This document shows, one piece after another, positions 14,970 through 20,860 of a DNA stretch of 38,992 bases. Numbering within the stretch: position 1 is the first letter of the stretch; every line of letters starts with the position of its first letter. Under the pieces are notes generated by a model that was not told where the DNA came from, did no database searches, and saw nothing but the letters and a program-made list of their open reading frames with translations. Origin of the DNA: a virus; IMG/VR virus record IMGVR_UViG_3300021963_000006, positions 1-38,992 of that record; one strand, written 5' to 3'. The translations under genes and the position numbers were made by a program.

Positions 14970-17125
14970 CAGCGATCATCCTCGACTTGTGTGAATTGCC
15001 AAGTAGTTGCTGAACACATCCATATGTCTGTGCTTGAAGTATTACCTAACTCAATGCTATTCACTCTGTAAGAGTTTTGATCAATCTGTATCCAAGGATA
15101 GTCAGTGTTTAACGCCATAGTTTGACTTGCCTGAGTTGTAGGACTTTGTCCCACGCTTTGAGCACCTTCTATTTTTACTGAGATATTACCTGTGCTGGGT
15201 GTGATCACAATCTCGTCACTGGCAGAGAATGGTATAGCACCAATATTCACTGCTTCAGGTAAGATCCTATGAACCATAAGTTTTCCACTATAGTCTTTGA
15301 TCATTTTAATATTGTCTCTGCGGAATCTGCTGGTAATCGCACTACCATCTGCTTGAGTATAACCAATATCTTTTTGGACAATCTTACTATCATTGACGCC
15401 CTGAGCATAGACCACGGTTCTGCTACTGAGGTTAGGTGTCCAAACACCAGGCGTGTCTTCTGTATAGATAGGACTTTCACAGGCTTGCGTAGCATTGCTA
15501 ATATCTCTGGGTGCGTTCCAACAATCAAGGTCATATCTGTATGCGATCATCTTGTTAGGAACACCGTTAGTTGCCGTGCTGTCTGGATAGTAAATCTCAA
15601 TCTGGTTGCGTTGGCTGTTGGCTTCCATAAACACTCGGTCATAGTAAGCAGGATCAAGTTGATCATAGAACCAATTTTTAACACGCTGATTACCAATAGG
15701 ATTAAAGTTCTGTCCATCAAACACCCAGATATCTCTGGCGTCAATACCATAGACTTCTTTGTCTGTGTTTGCCCAGCAGTTAGATGTTAGCAAACCTCTA
15801 CCCTGATTATACAACCTAACACCAAGAATAGGTGCTGATGTTGTAGAATAGTTTAATGGTGAGAACACCACGGTGTCCCAGTATGAACATAAAAAGAACT
15901 GACCATTACTTGGAAAAGCGTCAATAGCAGGACCTCTGAGTGGAACTTCTAACTGGTTGGCTACATTGGTCACGGTTGGTTCCCAGGTCAATGGTGCTTG
16001 GTTTAATCCAAATGCCTGTGACCATTGGACCGTGACTGGATAAGTTTCTGTAGAGTTTGTTCCTGCTGTGGTTGCTTTAAGATTACCAGCAACCAAAATA
16101 CTACCAACGTTAGGAGTAGAATACATACGCATAAACTCAGCACTGACAGCACTCCAGTTTGGGTTATAGTTCCACGAGTATAATGGTGCTACGCTACCAC
16201 CACCAGCATAACTACTTGGAGGCACAGCAGAATAGTTGATAGTATGGATAGTGCTACTAACCACGGTAAAGGTGCCGTTAAAAGCATTGGTAGTATCACT
16301 GATAACAATCCTGTCTCCAGTTGCGTATGGTGCGGATTGGTATGGACCACCTTTGATCACGCCAGTGCCAGCAGTTGTTTGACTGATACTGACAATCCAG
16401 TTTAATGCGTCTATGTTAGATTCTACTCTGGTTCCAGTAGTGACTACGCTGCCGCCACTACCGATAACATACTGACCAACCTTTATACTTCCTGACGCCA
16501 AACCAGGACCAACATTTAGTTTGCCTTTACCAACTGGAGCACCGTTGCTGCCAGTTCCAGGAACTATGGTTGCTCCAGTGTTTGCTGTCCATATGTTGTC
16601 AAAGGTTATCTGTTGTGTGGTAGAATTGACAAAGGTAATATTACCAATGTCTGTGGGTATGACATTACTATAGATAGTCAGCGTGGCAGCACCGTCCAAC
16701 CAGACCATAGGTGGATTGAATGTGTCATTAAAGAAAGGCACGGTTCCGTTCCACGCTTCAGTTATATTGGTTGATTGAGTATAACCTGTAAAGTCTCCAC
16801 CAACAGGTGTAATATTTTGCCAAGTGCCATTGTATGTTGCCCACCATTTACCTTCTGTGGTTGCCACGATAAAGTAAAACCTTGTTCCAGTTGGGCTTGC
16901 TGGATCTGCTCTAAAGCCTGATGATATGTATGTTGGTGTTCCATCTAAACTATCAAAGAACTCTTCTTCACCTGCTACTGAGCGTATGCCTCTAACGTCA
17001 GTTTCAACATTCAATCCAATGTTGTATTCGTTTGGTCCCAACGCAGTTGAAGGGACATCTGGAGTAAATGTCATTTTCGCAAACGGTATGCGAACTTCAT
17101 CTAAAGGGTTTTTTATTTGTGCCAT
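14969..17125 (-). CDS. Tail protein, P22 gp10-like / beta-propeller type
   Basis: This 718-residue beta-rich protein opens MAQIKNPLDEVRIPFAKMTF and has repeating blade-like segments such as FLCSYWDTVVFSPLNY, VYGIDARDIWVFDGQNFNPIG and NQIEIYYPDSTATNGVPNKMIAYRYDLDCW. These resemble the propeller tail-hub or packaged-DNA stabilisation proteins (P22 gp10 type) of short-tailed phages. Two beta modules (residues about 200-258 and 262-313) look inserted into the propeller. It is the first gene of the late block. A TAAATAATA motif lies 20 bases upstream, with TTGGAAAGACACG as a weak ribosome site. The gp10 name is by resemblance only. Confidence 0.7.
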   Translation of the reverse strand: MAQIKNPLDEVRIPFAKMTFTPDVPSTALGPNEYNIGLNVETDVRGIRSVAGEEEFFDSLDGTPTYISSGFRADPASPTGTRFYFIVATTEGKWWATYNGTWQNITPVGGDFTGYTQSTNITEAWNGTVPFFNDTFNPPMVWLDGAATLTIYSNVIPTDIGNITFVNSTTQQITFDNIWTANTGATIVPGTGSNGAPVGKGKLNVGPGLASGSIKVGQYVIGSGGSVVTTGTRVESNIDALNWIVSISQTTAGTGVIKGGPYQSAPYATGDRIVISDTTNAFNGTFTVVSSTIHTINYSAVPPSSYAGGGSVAPLYSWNYNPNWSAVSAEFMRMYSTPNVGSILVAGNLKATTAGTNSTETYPVTVQWSQAFGLNQAPLTWEPTVTNVANQLEVPLRGPAIDAFPSNGQFFLCSYWDTVVFSPLNYSTTSAPILGVRLYNQGRGLLTSNCWANTDKEVYGIDARDIWVFDGQNFNPIGNQRVKNWFYDQLDPAYYDRVFMEANSQRNQIEIYYPDSTATNGVPNKMIAYRYDLDCWNAPRDISNATQACESPIYTEDTPGVWTPNLSSRTVVYAQGVNDSKIVQKDIGYTQADGSAITSRFRRDNIKMIKDYSGKLMVHRILPEAVNIGAIPFSASDEIVITPSTGNISVKIEGAQSVGQSPTTQASQTMALNTDYPWIQIDQNSYRVNSIELGNTSSTDIWMCSATTWQFTQVEDDR

Positions 17126-17145
17126 CGTGTCTTTCCAATATGATC

Positions 17146-17154
17146 TATTATTTA
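17146..17154 (-). promoter_or_regulatory. Late motif TAAATAATA at head of the late block
   Basis: This exact minus-strand copy lies 20 bases before the ATG at 17125, just after the GC-rich hairpin that ends the early block. It is the best candidate for the promoter of the virion operon. Confidence 0.65.
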
Positions 17155-17169
17155 GCCACGATAGGTCAC

Positions 17170-17204
17170 ACGCTGACCACGCTCTCAGAAGCGTAAGCCA
17201 GCGT
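17170..17204. other. GC-rich hairpin between early and late blocks
   Basis: ACGCTG/CAGCGT (17170-17175, 17199-17204) and ACGCT/AGCGT (17179-17183, 17190-17194) form an interrupted stem in an AT-rich gap, 12 bases after the last early gene. It has no T-run on either side, so it is not a classical terminator. It may be a processing site or an RNA 3' end. Confidence 0.5.
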
Positions 17205-17216
17205 CCCTTTCCAATC

Positions 17217-17480
17217 TTATTTGCTCAAATGATAGTTGATGTATCCTTGCCACTGATGATCAGTTAAATGGTGTTGCCAGAAATATTCACCATCTTTGTA
17301 TTGTCCCATTAAATCACCACCATCAAATATAATCTCTATCGTTTTGGTAGGATGTTTGCGACTTCTGGTTATCAATGCTGTCACTGCTCTTGCCAAACTA
17401 TCTGTATGACATTGAATCATATCATCACGCTTCTCATCGTAATAACTAATCTCAAACATTTTGGTTGTATTGTATTTCAT
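17217..17480 (-). CDS. Small early protein, unknown function
   Basis: This is an 87-residue protein starting MKYNTTKMFEISYYDEKRDD, ending HHLTDHQWQGYINYHLSK. It is soluble, mixed charge, with no recognisable domain. The start at 17480 follows AGAGGAGATGAT (GAGGAG at ideal spacing); an ATG seven codons earlier overlaps the ribosome site and is rejected. It is the last gene of the early block, with its own bipartite promoter-like signal at 17503-17525. Such short early proteins often act on host functions, but nothing here shows a target. Confidence 0.75.
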   Translation of the reverse strand: MKYNTTKMFEISYYDEKRDDMIQCHTDSLARAVTALITRSRKHPTKTIEIIFDGGDLMGQYKDGEYFWQHHLTDHQWQGYINYHLSK

Positions 17481-17502
17481 ATCATCTCCTCTAATACACA
17501 AG

Positions 17503-17525
17503 TATTTATCTCACGGTTCTGTTTA
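17503..17525 (-). promoter_or_regulatory. Early bipartite promoter signal E
   Basis: On the minus strand TAAACAGAAC is followed after exactly 7 bases by TAAATA, then by GAGGAG and the ATG at 17480. The box overlaps one arm of the 8-bp inverted repeat at 17514-17540. It is one of five matching sites in the early block. Confidence 0.6.
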
Positions 17526-17540
17526 TTGTTGGCAGAACCG
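17514..17540. other. Inverted repeat overlapping early promoter E
   Basis: CGGTTCTG/CAGAACCG (17514-17521 and 17533-17540) form a perfect 8-bp stem with an 11-base loop, extended by near-matching CTCA/TGAG flanks. No T-run follows. It could be an operator or an attenuator for the small gene downstream. Confidence 0.5.
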
Positions 17541-17563
17541 TTGAGCAATCTGTCCAAAACATT

Positions 17564-18193
17564 TTACCAGTAGCGATCGTTCTTGTCAGGCTTGAAACCA
17601 TAGACACGCTCCACATAACGGTTTGCCACGGTTCTAAAGTTTAACCGTCTCCGACCGTTCTTTAAGCGTAAGGGATCCTTGACCATATACTTGTTCATCA
17701 ACTTGTTGAAATCTTTATTGAACGCAGAAATATCTTCAGTGCGTATGTAAATGTTAGGTATGTTGATCCTAACTGCTCGCTCTACAAACCTACGCTCACC
17801 ATCCTGATAGATCCAGTTCCAATCGTTGTAGTTCCAGTTCTCTGTTTCAACCTTTCTATCTTCTTCAATCTTTAGTTCAATGAATGTCTTCAACCGTTCT
17901 TTGATTGTAGGCAACATAATCGGAGTGTTTTGAAACGCAACTTCAGGCAACATAAATCTTGTCATCTTGTCTTCAGGTTTGAGTGTGTCTAAATCTACGG
18001 CATCCTGCTTCAACGCTGACCACAAGTCTAATCTATTCTTCTTCCAAAAGTTTTCTTGTCCCAGCATATTCATAAACTGCTGTTTTTCATCATACTTTTT
18101 GATTGTCGCAAGTGCTCGGTCAAGTTCGATACATACTTTTTCCGCAGTTCTTTCTCTGCGTATTTCCAAATACAAGGTTTGAGTGTTAAACAT
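17564..18193 (-). CDS. Early protein, unknown function (209 aa)
   Basis: This is a 209-residue hydrophilic protein starting MFNTQTLYLEIRRERTAEKV. It is rich in Arg, Lys and aromatic residues, with NWNYNDWNWIYQDGERRFVERAV mid-protein and a strongly basic C-terminus (RLKNGRRRLNFRTVANRYVERVYGF). This suits nucleic-acid binding, though no family is recognised. The start at 18193 is preceded by AAAAAGGAGATAAT; an ATG eight codons upstream precedes that ribosome site and is rejected. Promoter signal A lies 25-50 bases upstream, after a 207-base gap holding a large inverted repeat. Confidence 0.8.
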   Translation of the reverse strand: MFNTQTLYLEIRRERTAEKVCIELDRALATIKKYDEKQQFMNMLGQENFWKKNRLDLWSALKQDAVDLDTLKPEDKMTRFMLPEVAFQNTPIMLPTIKERLKTFIELKIEEDRKVETENWNYNDWNWIYQDGERRFVERAVRINIPNIYIRTEDISAFNKDFNKLMNKYMVKDPLRLKNGRRRLNFRTVANRYVERVYGFKPDKNDRYW

Positions 18194-18217
18194 ATTATCT
18201 CCTTTTTGTTTTAACAT

Positions 18218-18243
18218 TATTATTTATCTCTACATTCAGTTAT
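18218..18243 (-). promoter_or_regulatory. Early bipartite promoter signal A
   Basis: ATAACTGAAT (18234-18243), a 7-base gap and TAAATAATA (18218-18226) on the minus strand precede the AAGGAG ribosome site and ATG at 18193. Confidence 0.65.
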
Positions 18244-18302
18244 TTTACTACTACCAAAACATCAGTTTTACCATTTTATTGTATAATACTGCGTATATTA
18301 GC

Positions 18303-18391
18303 GGTGTGTAATCGGGGTAAAATCCTTATACCTGCTTCATCAAGATCAAAACCTTGTTAGCGTTTCAGCAAAAAAACCCCGATTACACACC
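18303..18391. ncRNA. Large inverted-repeat element: candidate structured RNA or origin
   Basis: A perfect 16-bp inverted repeat (GGTGTGTAATCGGGGT at 18303-18318, its complement at 18376-18391) encloses 57 bases. Inside it smaller pairings TGCT/AGCA and CAAG/CTTG can stack. It fills much of the 207-base non-coding gap (18194-18400). Neither strand has the T-run of a terminator after the stem. A TATAAT at 18282-18287 on the plus strand could start an RNA at its left edge, but no -35 is visible. It could be a structured RNA, a replication origin or a regulatory cruciform. Confidence 0.5.
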
Positions 18392-18400
18392 ACTTCTACC

Positions 18401-18622
18401 TTACTTTTTACACACTAAACTACGCCATTGACCATCGTTTTCATTTTTAATAATATCAATACATTCTTGAATAGCCTTTGTTTGTTGATCTATCAATCGT
18501 TGTGTTAGTTCAATCATAACGGCATCGTTGTTGTCTGTTGCTCTATCCAGTTTAGTCATCAATACTTTTTTATGTTTAGCCAAATGTTTGACTAAACTCA
18601 TTATTTCAATCTCTTTTTTCAT
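18401..18622 (-). CDS. Small early helical protein, unknown function
   Basis: This 73-residue Lys-rich protein starts MKKEIEIMSLVKHLAKHKKVL, with a likely two-helix coiled coil (residues 8-60, LTQRLIDQQTKAIQECIDIIKNEN). The start at 18622 follows AAAGGACGGTGAA; the second Met (residue 8) lacks an equivalent ribosome site. It lies 11 bases after the 90-residue gene and is the last of a five-gene run starting at 19477. No function can be assigned. Confidence 0.75.
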   Translation of the reverse strand: MKKEIEIMSLVKHLAKHKKVLMTKLDRATDNNDAVMIELTQRLIDQQTKAIQECIDIIKNENDGQWRSLVCKK

Positions 18623-18633
18623 TTCACCGTCCT

Positions 18634-18906
18634 TTAATGATACACCACAGCATTACCACTAACAAGTTCAGGACAAGCATCCATAATACTATAAACTCTA
18701 CAATCATCCCAATGCTTTTTGTTCAAAGTATCCAAGATATATTCAATCCACTCTCGACAACCTTCGCCGTCAATATCAATGTAATCAAACTGCTCAACAA
18801 CAACATAGTCTAAACCCCGACCAAAAAACTCGCTGTCTTCAGGAGTATTGATGTAGATATTCGCTATCGTATTTTCTTCTAAAGTTATAACCGTTTCGTA
18901 GTTCAT
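18634..18906 (-). CDS. Small acidic early protein, unknown function
   Basis: This 90-residue, strongly acidic protein starts MNYETVITLEENTIANIYIN, with DYVVVEQFDYIDIDGEGCREW in the centre. Its mixed beta/alpha pattern and negative charge are the sort seen in DNA mimics or inhibitor proteins, but that is inference only. It overlaps the previous gene by an ATGA junction, so it is co-translated. Four cysteine/histidine residues in the C-terminal half do not form a clear zinc site. Confidence 0.75.
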   Translation of the reverse strand: MNYETVITLEENTIANIYINTPEDSEFFGRGLDYVVVEQFDYIDIDGEGCREWIEYILDTLNKKHWDDCRVYSIMDACPELVSGNAVVYH

Positions 18907-19214
18907 ATTAAACTCTCCTCTCTGGGAAACATCAAACCAAACATACTGCGTGTCATTTCTTCGTGCTTTTTAGGTCTATACAGATTGACCTGTTTCAATG
19001 CTTGATTCAACCAGCGTTGCGGTTTATTACCCTGACGCTTTATTTTACCAGGTTGTTCAACAACCAAGTAGTGTATGCCCAAGTCCATACCTTGAAACCT
19101 ACCTTTTAACTTTGACAGAAAAACGTGTTCATCTGTGATGTTCAACCAAGCACCTGCCATAAAGTCTTTGTTGCCTGTGTCTTCACCTATGAGTATGTAT
19201 GTATAGTAAGTCAT
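18903..19214 (-). CDS. Small early basic protein, unknown function
   Basis: This 103-residue protein starts MTYYTYILIGEDTGNKDFMAG. Its C-terminal half is basic (QPGKIKRQGNKPQRWLNQALKQVNLYRPKKHEE). It contains YLVVEQ, also seen as YVVVEQ in the next, acidic gene, which hints that these adjacent genes may share ancestry or a fold. The start overlaps the previous stop by one base (TAATG). No known domain is recognised. Confidence 0.75.
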   Translation of the reverse strand: MTYYTYILIGEDTGNKDFMAGAWLNITDEHVFLSKLKGRFQGMDLGIHYLVVEQPGKIKRQGNKPQRWLNQALKQVNLYRPKKHEEMTRSMFGLMFPREESLI

Positions 19215-19477
19215 TATTCTTGCTCCTCTGTGTTGTATTCTTCAACTGCTTCATTAAACTCTTGTTCGTCCATACCATATACTGCTTCAGCAATATCAGC
19301 AAAAGTGATTAGACCTGAAACATTAGCCCAAGTCAAGTTGTCCTGTGCTTGTTGTCTGATCTCATCAAAATCTTCAAATATCGAACTGAATGATGAGCAC
19401 GGTTCCCAGTTGCGTTGATGAACGGCAGTTATAATAGCAAATGCTTTGATTGCTGTAATGTTGATTTGTTTAGTCAT
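19214..19477 (-). CDS. Small early acidic protein, unknown function
   Basis: This 87-residue protein starts MTKQINITAIKAFAIITAVHQ and has an acidic C-terminus (MDEQEFNEAVEEYNTEEQE). It is mainly helical, with no membrane segment and no recognised family. AAAGAAAGGGACTACACA precedes the ATG, and promoter signal B lies 36-58 bases upstream, so this gene starts the run 19477 to 18401. Confidence 0.75.
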   Translation of the reverse strand: MTKQINITAIKAFAIITAVHQRNWEPCSSFSSIFEDFDEIRQQAQDNLTWANVSGLITFADIAEAVYGMDEQEFNEAVEEYNTEEQE

Positions 19478-19512
19478 TGTGTAGTCCCTTTCTTTGTTAT
19501 GTTCTACAATAG

Positions 19513-19535
19513 TATTTACCTTACTATTCAGTTAT
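19513..19535 (-). promoter_or_regulatory. Early bipartite promoter signal B
   Basis: ATAACTGAAT (19526-19535), 7 bases, then TAAATA (19513-19518) on the minus strand. An 18-base sequence 40 bases upstream (19574-19591) is also present upstream of signal A (18261-18278). Confidence 0.6.
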
Positions 19536-19588
19536 TGTATAATAAAAACCTGACAAAGTCAATAGTTTTTTTTATCAGTTTTACCATT

Positions 19589-19852
19589 TTAGTTGATCAT
19601 CATCACTTCAAAGTCCGCACATTTGAAACGGTGATTTAATCGCTGACATTGTAATCTGGCACTACCCAAGTTTGTATAAGTCATTTTCTTATAGATAAAT
19701 CCATTACCCGTCATACTGCCCCTTGATATTCTAATGCTAATCGGTTGTTGTTGATAAGTGATAGCATAGTATCTATCTGCTGCCAATATCTCCCAAGTTG
19801 TTCCATCACCAACTTCTATTGAGTGTTTTACTTCTGCTCCAGGTCTTGCCAT
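19589..19852 (-). CDS. Small early protein, unknown function
   Basis: This 87-residue protein starts MARPGAEVKHSIEVGDGTTWEI and looks like a compact beta-barrel or SH3-like fold (YYAITYQQQPISIRISRGSMTG). It ends CADFEVMMIN. The ATG follows AGAAAGGTAGAACA and lies within the end of the previous gene (25-base overlap), a typical dense phage arrangement. No function is recognised. Confidence 0.75.
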   Translation of the reverse strand: MARPGAEVKHSIEVGDGTTWEILAADRYYAITYQQQPISIRISRGSMTGNGFIYKKMTYTNLGSARLQCQRLNHRFKCADFEVMMIN

Positions 19853-20079
19853 TGTTCTACCTTTCTAAATCTATTTTCATATTCAGGATGTTTGAGTATG
19901 AATACCAATGCCTGTTCGTCAGTCATCGTTGCCCAATAAGTCTGCCATTGCCAATCAATACCAGTAGCAAACGGGCTATTTTCGTGATACTCTTTTAAGT
20001 CCGCCACGAGTTTTTTTACAGGATAATCCAATCCTTCGTAGTCCATATCTTGTGTTATCTTCATCATCGCTGCCACCAT
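19828..20079 (-). CDS. Small early protein, unknown function
   Basis: This 83-residue protein has many Trp, Tyr and Gln residues (IDWQWQTYWATMTDEQALVFILKHPEYENRF). GAGAGG 4 bases before the ATG supports the start at 20079; an ATG at 20067, forming an ATGA overlap with the HNH stop, is an equally plausible start and would shorten it by four residues. It overlaps both neighbours. No domain is recognised. Confidence 0.65.
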   Translation of the reverse strand: MVAAMMKITQDMDYEGLDYPVKKLVADLKEYHENSPFATGIDWQWQTYWATMTDEQALVFILKHPEYENRFRKVEQWQDLEQK

Positions 20080-20462
20080 TTTTCCTCTCTGACCTTGACC
20101 AACTTTGCTTGTCGTAAGCCCTGAGTTTCATCTTGTTTTACTCTTGTGCCACGTAGTGTGCCATCGCTGTAAAACCGTCGGTGATTAGGTCTTACATCAA
20201 AATGATGCCAGTTCATACAATAAGGATCACCGCAGGTGTGTTTGATCTGTAAGTCATCGCAGTCTTCGTTATAAACATCACGATACAAAATGCGTCGTGC
20301 CTGTGTCATCTGAGGCTTGCCTGATTTTCTAACTCCAAACAAGTTTGTCTGCGGTCCGCGGCTACCAATCCACGCCCAGCAATCATTATCCCCAGTTTGA
20401 ACTATCTTTTTCCATAACACTTCAGTGTTCCAAGTCCATTCACCAATAGTTTTTTGTGTCAT
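20064..20462 (-). CDS. HNH-type endonuclease
   Basis: This 132-residue protein starts MTQKTIGEWTWNTEVLWKKI. CWAWIG near residue 28 and IKHTCGDPYCMNWHHFDV (about 73-90) form the zinc-binding HNH (beta-beta-alpha metal) motif, with H75, C77, C82, N84 and H86/H87 as likely metal and catalytic residues. It is a nicking or homing-type nuclease. It sits inside the early operon, with its start overlapping the HEXXH gene by an ATGA junction, so it may be a resident early enzyme instead of a free-standing intron nuclease. No intron or split gene is seen nearby. Confidence 0.8.
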   Translation of the reverse strand: MTQKTIGEWTWNTEVLWKKIVQTGDNDCWAWIGSRGPQTNLFGVRKSGKPQMTQARRILYRDVYNEDCDDLQIKHTCGDPYCMNWHHFDVRPNHRRFYSDGTLRGTRVKQDETQGLRQAKLVKVREEKWWQR

Positions 20463-20776
20463 AGTTTTAAGTCCCTGTCATCAAATATTGCCAACAACTC
20501 AGGATTGTTTCTAAACAAGTCCAATAAACCTAACGCCATTAAATCGACCTGCGTTTCGGTTATGTTCAACGATAACTTTTGTTCGATTGAGTGTAAGAGT
20601 TCGTGTAAGAGTGTGTGTTTTCTGCTCACATCGTCTTGTTGTTCGTGTAGCAATATCTTGCGTTGATCTGGCAAGCACAAGCCTAAATGATCAGGTAGTT
20701 CCTGTTCATTACCACTACGTATCTGCCATTCTTGACTAAACAACTTAAATGTTTTTGCTGTCTGCTGTTTCTTCAT
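20459..20776 (-). CDS. HEXXH metalloprotease-like protein (minigluzincin type)
   Basis: This 105-residue protein carries the zinc-protease motif HELLH (residues 58-62), preceded by KHTLL, with a third-ligand candidate E74 in ITETQVDLMALG. This layout matches small ImmA/IrrE-like phage minigluzincins, which may cleave a regulator or simply use the fold structurally. The ATG follows AAAGGAGATAAT and promoter signal C is just upstream, making it the head of the run continuing into the HNH gene. The substrate is unknown. Confidence 0.7.
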   Translation of the reverse strand: MKKQQTAKTFKLFSQEWQIRSGNEQELPDHLGLCLPDQRKILLHEQQDDVSRKHTLLHELLHSIEQKLSLNITETQVDLMALGLLDLFRNNPELLAIFDDRDLKL

Positions 20777-20793
20777 TATTATCTCCTTTGTAA

Positions 20794-20842
20794 TATTATT
20801 TATCCTGACATTCAGTTATTTTATAACTTACTTTGTCAGGAT
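20794..20842 (-). promoter_or_regulatory. Early bipartite promoter signal C with nested hairpin
   Basis: ATAACTGAAT (20810-20819), 7 bases, then TAAATAATA (20794-20802). The box lies in a nested palindrome: ATCCTGACA (20802-20810) pairs with TGTCAGGAT (20834-20842), and AGTTAT pairs with ATAACT (20814-20819, 20823-20828). This could be an operator. Confidence 0.65.
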
Positions 20843-20860
20843 CCAGGTTATACTTCAGTA

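Noticed and set aside
17514-17540. Inverted repeat as a terminator of the 209-residue gene
   Set aside because: No T-run follows the stem on the minus strand.
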